Part shown: positions 12,314-24,244 of the stretch, in pieces | Numbering within the stretch: position 1 is the stretch's first letter | Layout: the number at the start of each line of letters is the position of its first letter | Translations under genes and position numbers: made by a program | DNA from: Andrena cerasifolii | Taxonomy: Eukaryota; Arthropoda; Insecta; Hymenoptera; Andrenidae | NCBI RefSeq assembly: GCF_050908995.1 | Contig: NC_135122.1 | Span: 15,726,501-15,790,500, forward strand | DNA: 64,000 nucleotides | Direction of reading: 5' to 3' | The notes under the pieces: model-generated | Told to the model about the DNA's origin: nothing | The model's database searches: none | Seen by the model: the letters and a program-made list of their open reading frames with translations, nothing else

Positions 12314-12390
12314 GATTGTTGTGACTGTTGCTGTTGCTGAGCTTGTTGCGGCTGATTTTGAGAGATTCCAATTGGTTTAACATCTGTCAT
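6925..12390 (-). CDS. ph: Polyhomeotic, Polycomb repressive complex 1 subunit
   Basis: Polyhomeotic is a core PRC1 subunit; its SAM domain polymerises to compact silenced chromatin in the nucleus. Fourteen exons (5' to 3': 12154-12390, 11016-11282, 10386-10637, 10028-10312, 9736-9928, 9425-9663, 9071-9290, 8855-8985, 8435-8783, 7921-8175, 7720-7836, 7494-7641, 7239-7422, 6925-7152) join in phase to about 1034 residues. The first two exons are very glutamine-rich. Signature parts are the HD1 segment THVIEGFVIQEASEPF (exons 10-11), the FCS zinc finger CETCGN...FCSSGC (exon 12) and the C-terminal SAM domain with CDFIRGLPGCADYAEDF and EIDGQALMLLKEDHL. The ATG at 12390 is the first in the exon; a spliced 5' leader is likely upstream. 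The exon 8/9 junction is uncertain: I use donor 8854 because the nearer donor would leave an intron of only 26 bases. Transposon pieces occupy three introns. Confidence 0.93.
8231..8400. repeat. Possible hAT-like insertion in a polyhomeotic intron
   Basis: The intron at 8176-8434 holds a segment starting CAGTGGTGCACCCCGAGG, reminiscent of the CAGTGG ends of hAT-type elements, and ending in a C-rich run at about 8387-8396. A matching right terminus and target duplication are not clear, so this is tentative. Confidence 0.3.
10707..10924. repeat. Near-perfect palindromic MITE in a polyhomeotic intron
   Basis: About 105 bases on each side pair around a centre near 10812. Outer ends share GATGCCACTATTTTTTTCTT; the inner arms share CTATGGATACG and ATCGACAGGT. 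It fills most of the intron between exons 2 and 3 and has no coding capacity. The close match of the arms implies a fairly recent insertion. Confidence 0.85.
11440..11975 (+). mobile_element. Decayed non-LTR retrotransposon fragment
   Basis: The plus strand reads NGNVKEHLQESVKKANVAVR, then VWGIGERIFKDNFRRRCLMF and YGVELFGWKERMEIEAI. I recognise this as the region downstream of the reverse transcriptase in insect LINE elements (the lines ending in a WG-x-ER and YGVE-x-WGW pattern). In-frame stops at 11832 and after IKYIK show it is dead. It lies antisense within the polyhomeotic intron between exons 1 and 2. The flanks at 11290-11370 and 12060-12140 share CCGGTT/TTTTCGAATT-type sequence. Confidence 0.7.
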
Positions 12391-12597
12391 GTTTTCCCAC
12401 ACCTTTTTGTTATTCGAAGTTTAACTTCCTTTACAAAAAGAAGTATTCTTTGCCCCGCTATTAAATTCTCAGCAATTCATTGCCTTTTTTTCTTGCCATT
12501 GTATACAGGTGTTTGATGTTAACATAATGCTTTTAATCTTTTTAACTTGCTGCACCTGAAAGGGGAAATTTCTAGTTTGTCAAAAATGTTCATAGAA

Positions 12598-12628
<31 letters not shown>

Positions 12629-14993
12629 GTATATCATATCCTAAGCGATATATATGTGTGTGTGGGTGTGTGTGTATATATATATACACACACACACATA
12701 TATATATATATCACTTGTTATAAATAGATCAGATTACATTATATCAACTTGTAGATACTAGTAACTCTACAGTACGAGGTTTATTTGCAATTATAATCCA
12801 TGTAATTCTTATAAGTCGTTTATTTCAGTACGTAATTTATGATAATTATGATACATAAGAAGTAATTATGTATGAAAGTTGTGCTATTACATTAGTTCAG
12901 TGAAATAGCGATTCATAGAACGTTTACTATTTATATTCGTGTTTGTGGTGTTGCGAGAATAGTTAAACAAGTTATGCAATGTTTACTGCCCATAACCTAA
13001 ATATTCTCGATACACGTGGAGTCTCGAGATTTTTTTATTCGAATTTCTGCCAAATCATTATTGTCTGGGCCATTGGTAAGAGACTGCGAAAGTGAGGTGT
13101 CAAAAGTGGCGAATATTTATCAACACGTTGACTGCAATACTGATCATACGCGACTGGCTGAAAAATTTCCAATAACGTAGATAAACCAAGTTTCGTCCGA
13201 TTTTTCACGGTTTTCATACCGAGAATTTTTCTATCCTTATTCGCCGGAATATGAAGCAAACGCATTGCGATACCCCGATGGTCGTCAGGGATTACCATGA
13301 GATAAACACGCTATCGATACAGATATGTATAGTATTATTCAATCGTATTACGGAATATTTTATCAATATATGCTCGCAATAATGAAAATGCTACTCGTGC
13401 TCAGCAACGCACGCAGAATTCCCTGGGCAGTCAATGTGTTAAGAATGTAAGTAGATACATATTTCGTGTGGTGGTTGTTGGTTGTTTGATATACAGAGTG
13501 CGATATTTCTCGTGACTCCACATCCGAAACTATGATGTACCGCAAATGGAATATGAAAGTGTTAGAGACTCTTCTGGTGTACAGTAAATATTACTACCAA
13601 TATATTTCGTAATTTATGCATTTTTACGATATTTCAAGGCATTAAGCATGGAAGGTAACCTCAAAATGTAAATCGTAAACGATCTTTGAGTATATTAGAT
13701 TCACTAACAACTGGTAATGGTTATTAACAGAATCATTGAACTATTTGTTGCATGAACGTTTCATAGCAATTAAATCATACGTTGGGAAACAGTTGCTACA
13801 ATTATCTATTTATATATACTCAGTAACGCCGTGAGATGTTTTATTTTGTGTATTCACGTGTAATTATATTGTTTTCGCGTACTCAATTATTTGATATTTC
13901 GTAGATTTCTACATTAAGGAACATAGAAAACGGTATTTTTCTATTTGAAAGAAAATTCGACTATGGCCCTTCACCTAACCTATCTTTTTTAATATTGCAT
14001 TTCTCGATAAGGTCTCCTTTGAATTCGTAAAAACACTTCCGGCTAAGGATTCATTTGCGCATTCCACTAATTTGAATAATTATAGTATACGCAGCGAATC
14101 ACTTATATTCTAATATTTGATATTTAAATATTGGGTAACTAACAGCATTTATCTGCTGCATCGACTATAATAGAAGCATATCTCCGTTGTAAATCGTGAT
14201 TTATGAAAAGCTAACGGAGAAAGACAGTGGAACTTCAAAAGCTTCGGAATGAATTTAAAATAAAAAGAAAAGAGGTTCGAACGCGTCTCGAGCGGTAAAG
14301 AAGGACCCTGCATTGCGCGTAAAAGCGTGCAAGTATCGACAAGCCGAAAAACACATGATCCATCTTGGTATTCGTGTGGAAGGAACAAAATGTCGTCTCG
14401 CTGGCACCATCATAATTAGCGGCAGGACGAGGGGTTCGAAGAGAAAAAGGGAGAGCATCTCTCTGAGCGGGAAATACGATTGAAAGGCGGGTTGAAGGGG
14501 GCGGCGAGGGGGATAGAAAGAGAAAGAGAGAGCGCGCGAGTGAGAAAAAATAGGAGAAGGGGAGAAGCGAACGTCTAGGGGGCGGTTGACAACATGGATT
14601 TCGCCATAATGGTAATAACGACGACGATGATAATAACAACACACGCGGCTCCCTAGATAGTGTTCTTACGACGTGCCCGTCCGCCGAGAAACCCGTAACA
14701 CGCGAACCAGAGGCGATCGTGCCTCGGCGAATATACGAAGCAGCGTCCCTAACGCCGACATATTGGATTGGGCAAAATAAGGCACGTTCGAAGATACGGC
14801 GGGACATAATTCACGGCGCGAGCGTGTGGGTCGGCGGCCCTTCTCAGTAATCGTCGAGCATGATTAACGGTCGGATGGGTCGCGATCGGCGCTGATAATG
14901 CTGGGCGGTGCGGGTCTACCGAGGAAACTAAAAATACCGAAAGGCACGCACGACCATCGCACGGAGTTTCGGAATACTTGTTCAGGTACTCAC
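12391..14993 (-). other. Polyhomeotic upstream intron
   Basis: Between the first coding exon and the likely leader exon I see no solid gene. A microsatellite of AT and GT repeats, partly palindromic, runs at 12597-12715. Minus-strand frames at 13035-13298 (87 codons) and 13363-13545 (60 codons) have no recognisable domain and look like transposon debris. From about 14220 the composition becomes GC-rich, consistent with a promoter area. A weak alternative acceptor precedes 12556 on the minus strand. Confidence 0.45.
12597..12715. repeat. AT/GT microsatellite, self-complementary
   Basis: Runs of (AT)n and (GT)n are followed by (AT)n and (AC)n in mirror order, so the tract can fold on itself. 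It lies in the upstream polyhomeotic intron. Confidence 0.85.
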
Positions 14994-15130
14994 ATGGCGA
15001 CTGCGCAGTCACACCTATCACGTTTTCGAACACGCCGTAGACACTGTCACCGCACCGATTTCACCGCGAGACGGGACCGAACTTTCTGTCGTGCACCGTT
15101 GTCTCTCGCACGTCTTCAAAACACCACTGT
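14994..15130 (-). other. Probable untranslated first exon of polyhomeotic
   Basis: On the minus strand a strong donor (GTGAGT at 14993-14988) ends a GC-rich stretch that has no long frame. It is the only strong donor in the CpG-rich zone upstream of the first polyhomeotic coding exon, in the right orientation. Its 5' end is a guess. The final ATG overlapping the donor does not open a useful frame into the next exon, so I treat it as leader. Confidence 0.4.
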
Positions 15131-18100
15131 ATAGTTATTTTTTCGAAGAGACTTATAATATACGTTGACGTAGCGAGGTTTCGTAAGCATTCGTAGTCGC
15201 ATTCGTTGTCTGCTTCCCTGCTCCCACACGGTCTACGGAACCCCTCGCTTCCCTCCCCTCCTCCGTCCCCCTCGCCACCCTTCCTCCTGCCTGCTCCCCT
15301 CCATTTCGTTTCCTATAACCTCACCTCTCCCGTCGCGTATGGCAACCCAGCGCGCTCATTGGTCCAGCGAGGACAAATCCCAAAGGCATCGTTTGCACCG
15401 TGAAAGGCGGGGCCATTGGATATGGTGGCTGCGGGCGCATGCCCCTTAACGGTACTCATACACTCACTCCCGCCAAACACACGCACCTTTTACTAACACG
15501 CTCGTCCACCGTGGCATGCATGTACACGCGCTTATAGTCCGCAGAATATTTCGCAGTATAACTCCACGATACCATCAGGAGCGGACAAAGTCGCGATCGC
15601 GCCCTGTTGCTACGCTACTGCGATTCATACCGCACGACCTAAATGTTCTTTGCTATTTAGCTGTATGCAAATACTACTTGAAATACATTTCATTCTATGA
15701 ACACTTTTTTGGTTCGGAATATGTCCCTTTTATGCTAATTTTTGCGCCTGATGTAATAGTGGGTTGCTGATGAAAAATGTACAAGATTTTTAAATTTATT
15801 ACAGGAATGGTTTAAATTATGGTTGTAAATTTATTACAGGAATGGTTTAAATTATGGTTGTAAATTTATTACAGGAATAGTTTAAATTATCTTTCTGAGT
15901 GCATGCTCGCTTTTATTTGGGTTATATATATCATTTATCTAATCTTGCATTTACAGGAAACGTAGATACGGGGTTGCAAACCAAAAATAATTGAAGCTCA
16001 TGGAGTATATATAAAAGAAAATGGGGATAAAGATATCCGAAAGTAATACGACGCAATTTTTTCGAATTTTTCAATTCGGCCCCCCCCCCTTGGGTCCCAC
16101 GCGCCCGATCGCTTGCTACGTCCCTGCCACAGCTGTTTCTAAGTCGAGCTTATACTGCCCCGCTCAAAACCCCGTAATGTGATTCCGTTCGCGATTGGTT
16201 CTTCGTGTCCATACAGAAGATTCCTACCCAATCCGTGGAGAGGGTATCCTCAACATTTTTAGCCAGAAAATTAAACGCCACCCGTTCGCACGACTATGCA
16301 AACGAGTACCTGGAATCTGCCGCGTATTAATTCAGGCATAAATCCCTAAAACTGTTACACGAGCGAGACACCATCATGCTCCACATCGGGATACAAATCC
16401 TTGCCGAGTATCGATTACAAGTTCAAGATCTTCGCCATAATCCGTTCTCGATCTATTTCAATCCGACGGAAGCATTCCGCGGCCCACCGTTTCCCACCTA
16501 AGTACTAATTTGCCTTACCCACTAATTTTTCAATAACCTCTCATCATCGATCTTGAAGATCAATAACACTTCCGTCATTCCAGCACTTCGAAAGAAACAA
16601 TTCCACCTGAAAATACAGGACCCAGCCGAGACATTACTGTTCAGCGCGAGAAGTCATGGAAAGAGAAGCGTGCCGCACGAAACGCAGCCGATTTATCGGT
16701 CATCTACCAATACCGGTCATGGATTTCGCCAAAGAAGCAAGAGTCAACGGTAGGACGTTTCGTGCGGAGGGTAGGAAGAGTTGGGGCCGCGCCATCCCAG
16801 CAACCACGTCCCTACGGTGGCTACGTTCATCTCTCTCTCCCTTCCTCTCCCCCTCTCCCTCTCTCTCGCTCTCGCTCTGTCGCGCGCGCTGCTCGGCGAC
16901 AGGCACGTCGGTGCACGAGAATATCCTACAAGTGTGCGCATTAAAGCGAGACAGCGACAGCGTATAGTCCCGTTGGCGCGATGCTGGGAGAATCACGGTA
17001 TACCTATCGAGGGAGCGTGGCGGCGTGCGTAGTTTGTTGTTCCACCGATAGAGCGTGCGAGTGCGAAGTGGGGGAAGGCGGCAGCCAATGGTTTAGGTCG
17101 ACCGGGGTTGCCAAGGTAACAAGTTAATGATTCGAGCCGCCACTGAGAAATTAGCTTGGCTCCGCGGCGGTGTCGCGCATGCGCGCTCGCGCGGGGCTCT
17201 CACGGCTACGCTCTTGTTCTCTAGCGACTCCCCACATCTATATCGAGCGTCTCACGCGCGTATACGTGCACACGCTCGTCCTCCACACCGTGCTGTTACC
17301 TAACTGTGTTAGTCCAGATCTCCTACACGGAGCGTCGCTCGAACGCGTACGTACGCACCGGCGAAGGGAAGTGTACGTACGTGTCGGCGGACACAACCGC
17401 GACCGGTATAAATCGTCCCTCGCACGGTTCCGTGCACACAGAGGACACTCGCGTGCATATAGCGACGCGGGACGTGGCAGTGTTCGGTCGTCGCGACGAT
17501 TGGTCCCCTTCCTACTCCAGTCTCTTCTCAGCGTCTCTGTTTTCCATTCGCGTTGTCCTCCACCCCCTTCTCGCTCCCTACCCCCTCCCTCCCCAACCCC
17601 CTCCCACCGGAATGGATTTGCATCTCCGGCTGTCCATCCATCTGCCCTCTTTCTCTCCCGTCGCTCCTCTCTTCGCGCTCTTTCGACTCCTCTACCCCTG
17701 ACCTTATTTTCCCCACCGCGTGGTGGGGCAGAGGGGTGTGGGGGGAGGGGGGATCTCGTGTAATACTCTACCACGCGTTGCCTCCTCGCGAATCCTCTTC
17801 AGCGACACGCGAGTCCCGCCGGCGGGGTGGGGGGAACCGCCGGCGCGCCCGAGAGAAAGAGGAGGAGGTGGTGGCTGCGTTGGAGGGGAACGGGGAGTCG
17901 CCCCATCAAGATTCACCGTGGGATTATAATATTTCGATGTCCGTCGATCGGGGCATCGAGGAGGCGAATTAGCGCGTAGAAAATGGAAGCAGCTGGGGGC
18001 GCGTAATTACGCCACGCCTGGTCCTCCGCGCGCGATGACGATCATTTTGGCAGTCACGGGATCTCCCCCCCACCCTCCTGGCTCGCCAGTCGTCGACCAT

Positions 18101-18277
18101 CATCCATCAGCTTCCTTCCTCCGAGCGAGCCTCTCCTACGCGAGTCAAGTCACTTGCGATTTCGTTCGCAGCGCGACGATCTCTCCGCTGTCTTCGGTTT
18201 ATGCCATCCGCATTCAGGTGTTGCCAGTACAGTGAACAGTGGAGACTTAACACTGCTTCACGAGTCAATCGGGCAAT
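15131..18277. other. GC-rich spacer between polyhomeotic and D2HGDH
   Basis: No protein gene is supported. The many frames at 16650-18000 are by-products of high GC and simple CT/CCC repeats. A possible TATA (TATAAAT at 17405) sits in a CpG-rich zone and could mark a promoter for an unseen transcript. A C-run (16080-16088) with TTGGGTCCCACGCG nearby suggests transposon debris. Confidence 0.45.
15792..15890. repeat. 35-bp tandem triplication
   Basis: Three head-to-tail copies of a 35-base unit (starting AAATTTATTACAGGAATGGT, ending AATTATGGTTGT). Copies one and two are identical; the third diverges at its end. Confidence 0.9.
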
Positions 18278-18285
18278 AATGAAAA

Positions 18286-18535
18286 TAGTGGCGGATTTAA
18301 CAGCGCGGCCCATGAGCAGTTGCTGCCTGGGCCTCGCTGTTAAATCCGCCCCTATTTCTGCCCAAATGGCCCTCAGGGTCCCATAATTAAATGGAAATTA
18401 AATTTCATCCAATTCCAAACTACACTTTTTGTCCTGCACCGTCGTACTGACCTCGTTTTTAGCAAGCTGCCTCTCATTTTCCCGAAAAATGGGTCCCTCG
18501 GAACGTTCGCCACGTTTGCCTTAAATCCGCCACTG
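18286..18535. mobile_element. hAT-like MITE with 8-bp target duplication
   Basis: The ends are TAGTGGCGGATTTAA and its near complement TTAAATCCGCCACTG. The flanking octamers AATGAAAA (18278-18285) and AATAAAAA (18536-18543) differ by one base, which is the 8-bp duplication typical of hAT elements. An internal TTAAATCCGCC copy near 18340 forms a hairpin with the left end. No transposase is encoded. Confidence 0.75.
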
Positions 18536-19020
18536 AATAAAAAGCTATGTTGCATTGAAGTGGGTCTTAAGGAAGAACGCTGGAAGTCTGAGTAACTTGT
18601 GAGAAGCATGAAGCATGACGAGTTTTCTAGCGGTATCCCTAGCCATAAGTCCTGAAACATCTTGCGGACCCAAGTAGCACCAGCAGTCCTTCGCGGACCA
18701 AGAATCGAGCCTCGATCCTTTTCTCCGCGATCTTCGGCCGCGTTACGTAAATACGCGCAGTCGTTCCAATTAGGAATTCTCCCGGCCGCGTACGAAAATA
18801 CCCCCGACACCTAAACTTATCCAGCTGCAGAAACGCGGCTAATGGAAGGCCAGCGTTATCGGAAAACTTAAATCCGGCCGGGCGGTTAATCCTGGAAACC
18901 GCGAGCATAAAGAAGCCGGGAGGATCCCTCTTTCGAATGGGCGATCGGTAAGGAACGCGGCTCGATCGATGGTCGCGGAGTCGATGGTCAGGAAGCAACG
19001 CTGCGCATCTTTTGCAGAAG

Positions 19021-22000
19021 ATGTGCTCGCAGGTCCCGCTCCGTGCGTTTCGCAACGCGTTGAGTTTCCGCTCGTTCTCGGCGAAGCCAGCGTTCACCGC
19101 GGACAGGTACAAGGTGCAGCGGGGCCCCTACGCCAGGATCTCCGACGAGCACGCTGCCTTCTTCGGTGGCCTACTTGGCTCGAGCAGGGTGGTCTCCGAC
19201 CCGGAGGAATGCGAGGCTTACAACATAGATCACGCCAAAATCGTCAGAGGTAAGCAGAAGAGGTGGATCCTTTAGCATCTTGGTGAAACCGTGATCCAGG
19301 ATGGAAGTTCGCACGCGCAAGTCTCCATTCCAAGCTACAATCTCCATCAGTGGCCACCCCAGAACTTAATCTCGGAGGAGTCGAGTTGAAGGGATAAAAA
19401 TACTTTTAACGCGAATTCAATAAAATCCTTTAGGGGATTATACCAATTTATCTAAGCAAAAGGAACTTTCTTTCCACAAAGCTCTTGAATTAGGTACTTC
19501 ACTCGTGGTTACATTAACTCCCCTTTTTCTTCGGAGAAAAAAATCCAAATCCTCATCCCGCTTTGTTAACTCGTATCCCCAAGAAGACCCTTCAATTCGA
19601 TCCTTCGCCACTCCCGGAGTCGAGGAATCCTGGGACTCAGCCGACATTCAGCGCGGAATAAGTACCTAAATTGCAGGTAAAAGCAATCTGGTGCTAAAGC
19701 CGAAAACCACGGAGGAAGTGTCTGCCATATTGAAGTACTGCGATGAGAAGCGCCTGGCGGTGTGCCCCCAGAGCGGCAACACGGGCCTGGTAGGCGGCAG
19801 CGTGCCCGTGTTCGACGAGATCGTTGTTTCCATGAAGCTCATGAACAAGCTGATCGAGACGGACGCTCTGGCAGGTTGGTAGAGGTCCCGCGGCAGCGAG
19901 AGTTCCTTCCTCGAAGCTCGAATCACCGCGGCGAGCCGTTGAGGAGACTCGACGCCAGGATCCGAGCGCGCGGTCCCCTCGGCTACTTTCATTTCCACGT
20001 CGTCCATGTTAGGGGTGGTGACCTGTGAAGCGGGCTGCGTGCTGGAGGACCTGGACAATCACTTGTCGACGGTGGGCTTGATGATGCCGCTCGATCTCGG
20101 CGCGAAGGGTAGTTGCCTGATCGGGGGTTGCGTGTCGACGAACGCGGGCGGCCTGAGGCTCCTCCGCTACGGAAACCTGCACGGGAACGTTTTGGGCCTG
20201 GAGGCTGTGAGTTTCATAGCCGGAGCAGCGCGTGCACGGCGGCTATCCATTTAACTGAGAACCCGCGCGCGAGAGAACAGAGGAATGGTCCCTGTGCTGA
20301 AGAAGAAATTGGGTTTTGGACCGCAGCAACGCCTTGCTCAGAGTTTTTCTGCGGTTTTCACCCGAGTCTGAGGACAAGTGCTGAGGCGAGGGCTGGGAAA
20401 GGCCACGCGAGGCACCTGTTCTCGCGCGCGCGGGTTCTAGCAAGGGAAGATCTGAAATTTGGAAATTCAAAAAATTATGAAGCTCTGTGAATATGTAGGG
20501 GGTTTCCTCCTAATTGCAACGCACTCTTTGCTTGCTGCTCAAATTCACTCTAAGGAGGTGACATTAACCCCTGAAAATTTTGCCATTTTTTCATTTTATT
20601 TTGTAACTCGCAATCCGGAAGAGATGGAGGCGAAGTTTCAAGACAGTATTTACTTCTTTTAACTGGATCTAGCAAAGGGTAAAAGTTTTACCATTGTTGG
20701 CTTAACACTTGATAAAACTTCCACCGTATGACGGATCTAATTAAACGAAGTAACTTTTGTCTGGAAACTGTTTTCCTATCTCTTACAGATTGCGAGTTAC
20801 AAAATGAAGTGGAAAAGTGGCCAAATTTTCGAGGATTAATTTCACCCCGTTGGAGTGAATTTGGGCCGCGAAAGAAAAGTGCGTTGTAGTCAGGAAGAAA
20901 TCCCCTGCGTGTCCCCAAAGTTTTATAATTTTTGGAATCTCCGAGTTCGCGGTGTTGTCAATCAGGTTCTTCTAGGTGAAAGCGAACGGGGACGTGGTGG
21001 ATTGCCTGAACACGCTGAAGAAGAACAACACCGGCTATCACTTGAAGCACCTGTTCATAGGGTCCGAGGGGACGTTAGGGATAGTGACCAAAGTCGCGAT
21101 CCAATGCCCTCCGCTTCCCAAGGCCATAAACGTGGCGTTGTTAGGTACGATAGAGTCTTGCACGCGTTGCCTCGCGGCCTGCTTACAACGAACCGCGGGT
21201 TCCAGGGCTGAACAGCTTCGACAAGGTGCTGAAGACGTTCGAGCTGGCCAAGAGGGAGCTGGGAGAGATCCTGTCCTCGTACGAGATGATGGACAAGCTG
21301 TCGTTGGACGTTACGATCGGGTCGGGCTTGAAAAGTCCACTGACGTCCAAGATCGACGGCCATGAGTTCTACGTCCTCCTGGAGACCTCCGGCAGCAACG
21401 CCGCTCATGACGAGGAGAAGCTTGCCTCCTTCGTGGAGACGGCGCTCGTCGAGGAAATCGTCGAGGACGGTACTCTCACCTCCGACCCTGCAAAAATAAA
21501 AGTAACGGCCCCCCTTTTCACAACCAGCCGCTACTTTGCGACTCGAAACCGTAGGGCTGTGGAACTTTAGGTTCTCAGTAGTGACCAGATGTTTGATGTT
21601 GGACTGCGGGACGTGTAAGACAAAAAGTTTAACGCATTCCCGAGGACACCATTTTCTTAGTTTATTTAATTATAAAGACGTACTTGCGAGAAATTAAAGC
21701 GTGATTAAAAACGCTGAAAATGGTTAGTTAGAGTCTTCGATCCGGGACGTCTGGTCACTTTAAATTAAGCCCACGCGGCGACAACAAGGAGGTTCCTTTC
21801 ATCTTCTTCTTCTTCTTTGTTTAGAATATATGGGCGCTCCGAGAAAGAATTAGCGAGGTGGTCTTGCGAGAGGGCTACGTCTTCAAGTACGATATCTCCA
21901 TTCCTCTGCCGTCGTTCTACAAGGTGATCGAGGTGCTCAAGGAGCGACTGCGCGATCAACGGATCATAAGGATCAGCGGTTTCGGGCACTTGGGTAAGCC

Positions 22001-22318
22001 TCGATAACGATTTATCGAGGAATTCCTCGACATTCCACTTCGTTGTTTGTTCACATATCAGGCGATGGGAATATCCACGTGCAAGTCTCCATACCGTCGT
22101 ACGACGAAGATATCGCGGCACAGCTGCACCCATTCATCTACGAATACGTGTCGAGCCTCCGCGGCAGCGTCAGCGCCGAACACGGGATAGGATTCACGAA
22201 GACCAAGTACCTGCACATGAGCAGAACCCCCTCGGAGATCGCGCTTATGCAGGAGTTCAAGAAAATGATGGACCCGAACGGTATACTTAACCCGTACAAG
22301 GTGCTGCCACCCATCTAA
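19021..22318 (+). CDS. D2hgdh: D-2-hydroxyglutarate dehydrogenase, mitochondrial
   Basis: This FAD enzyme oxidises D-2-hydroxyglutarate to 2-oxoglutarate in mitochondria and passes electrons to ETF. Seven exons (19021-19249, 19677-19874, 20013-20206, 20976-21144, 21206-21501, 21825-21993, 22062-22318) join to 503 residues, close to the family's usual length. The N-terminus [20 protein letters not shown] is basic and lacks acids, as in a matrix targeting peptide. The PCMH FAD-binding domain shows [20 protein letters not shown] and [17 protein letters not shown]; the C-terminal domain has [12 protein letters not shown] and SAEHGIG, the metal and substrate residues of this family. I start at 19021 because it is the first ATG in frame; an upstream TTG is unlikely. 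AATAAA occurs at 22468-22473. A palindrome fills much of intron 3. Confidence 0.95.
20536..20873. repeat. Long palindrome in D2HGDH intron 3
   Basis: The segment folds almost completely on itself around a centre near 20697. Both ends carry CAAATTCACTC or its complement; both arms also share TTTTGTAACTCGCAATC. Arms are about 160 bases with scattered mismatches. It has no coding capacity and is most likely a fold-back MITE. Confidence 0.85.
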
Positions 22319-23437
22319 AACTTCGTCTTAATAATACAATTTAGAAGAATAAGAGTACAATCCATTCCTGTACATAGTTAGTGTGTAAGTAAAGCGAATG
22401 TTACAAGAAATATATATAATATTAGAAAGGTTTCCCGCTAGGTACAGGATAGTACGGTTTCCTAACCAATAAAGACACAAAATTAATCTGAGAATATAAA
22501 TAATAAATATAAAAATAAATTAATCTTTGTTGCAGAAAACTGTGGAATAGTTCTTTCTAATTTTTATATTACAGACGTCGAAATGTGTAAGAGAAATTCA
22601 AAGTTCCCGCGCAGCTTGAGGCTACGCATGCGCGTGAGTTCGTCCATACTGGCCTGTGGTAACGAGGAGCGTGTTGATCTCTGCCGTACCGACTCTGCAA
22701 TTTTTTCGTCCCGCGAAGTGTGCTCGCGGCCGTAGAGAGGTCACTACCGTCCGGTCAGTCGCGCTTTTGAATGTTTATCTTTAGATCGAGAGTTCAAATT
22801 GTAAATAGATCGGCGTTTGATACACGCCACCGTTCTGCCCCCTGATGCATCAATCGCGTAGACAGAGTAGCTTTATTCTTCGATTTCTCTCTGGCGTTAA
22901 ATCGATCCCGAAATAAATAGTATTCGTCATCGATTAAAAGTATCCCTCCCCGGAACTGTATATTTAGAATAACAAATCGTTTTCTGCATGCATCATCGAT
23001 CTCTAGTTAGCCTGAACGAATCTCCTCGTCCAACCCCAACGCTTCAAATATGCTTTACAATCACTTAAATGACTACATTTGCTCGCGAAATATAAACGTG
23101 AAATTCAAAGTGCGATTTGTTAAGGAAAAGAGGATGTAAGATTCGCGTCAACTTTTACGTAACATCTTGCATAAACTTCGACAAGATCTACTGCCGCGAG
23201 GAGTACGCGTCACTGAGATATTAACGAGACAGAGAAGTATAGAAAAGCGTGGAATGAGAAGGTGTTTTGAATCGCGCCAAAAGCTTCGAGGGAAACACCT
23301 CGAACGAACGGGAAGCGAGGGACGCGATGATTCGTCGCCTCGGACGAGCATGCCTGGGTGTGGTGGGGGGTCGGGACGTCGCTCACGTTCAGTCTGCTCG
23401 CGAGAATATTCGGAGGTGTTTACGTGCGCGCGTCGTG
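22319..23437. other. Spacer between D2HGDH and small HSP
   Basis: Holds the D2HGDH 3' UTR (AATAAA at 22468) and a CpG-rich patch near 22600-22760 that may be a promoter. No gene is recognised. Confidence 0.5.
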
Positions 23438-23479
23438 CTTCCCGAAGAATCTCGAAAAGGGCGCCAAAGCAAATATAAA
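23438..23479 (+). promoter_or_regulatory. Heat-shock element and TATA box of the small HSP gene
   Basis: At 23438-23457 four alternating pentamers cTTCc-cGAAg-aATCt-cGAAa fit the HSF-binding pattern with one mismatch. TATAAA follows at 23474-23479, and an initiator-like TCAGTC lies about 32 bases beyond its first T. The transcript would have a leader, and an acceptor GCGCAG at 24224-24229 just before the ATG suggests a leader intron, whose donor may be GTAATT at 23641. Confidence 0.6.
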
Positions 23480-24244
23480 CAGGCTGCTCGTCGTACTGCG
23501 CAGTCAGTCGGTAAGTGTACCTCGAGGTGACAAGTCGCACGACTTTCTGAACAAACAACGAACGAACGACTCTACTTTTTTACGAGTGATTGCGAGCAAA
23601 CGTATCCCACCGAAAATGTATGTTTTCTTTTCTCCTTGTCGGTAATTGTTGTGTGTGAACGTATCGCGTGTATCCCGAGTAATTCGTAGCGAATAACGCC
23701 GGTTCCAACGTGCACGTAACGTTAAGGAAACGTTCTAAAAATAGGTGCTGCAGAAATGCGTGAAAAAACAGTCCGGTGTGACTGCTTCACTGAATTGCGT
23801 GCAACGTTTTACCTGCGACGTAAATATAGTAGAGCGTTCAGTGTATGGCGTTACCATCGAACCCGTACGCGACTGTCGTTTCTCTATCGTTTTGCAAGGG
23901 ATTCTCGCGTAGACATGTGATACAGAGCGTTCACACGATATATTCGTCAAAGTTTGTAATATATTTAGACGTTAGGTATTGACACGAAGTGGTCGATATT
24001 TGAACCGATAGCGTTTAAACTCCGTGGCCTTGTCCTTGCCAGCCCCGTGCCTGATACGAAGTATTAATTAACTCGCACTTAAACGAATCTCAGAAAATAC
24101 CTTGAAAATAAGTTCTATTCGCTTAAAATTCAGGGGTGCTCAACTTCATAGTTTCGAAAATTCCGTGCAAGGCCACGATGTTGACTGTTCCCGCGCATTA
24201 TAAACGGCGTATTTAACATTTATGCGCAGATCGATCGAAGTGAC

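Noticed and set aside
13035..13545. Two minus-strand frames of 87 and 60 codons
   Set aside because: Could be read as a gene upstream of polyhomeotic, but they share no splice sites and have no family signature; probably repeat debris.
14235..15033. Minus-strand frames of 94-190 codons near the polyhomeotic promoter
   Set aside because: GC-rich DNA with no domain; better explained as promoter and leader.
17170..17972. Several overlapping frames of 130-197 codons on both strands
   Set aside because: High GC and CT-rich simple sequence removes stops; products are Arg/Ser/Pro-rich without domains or splice context.
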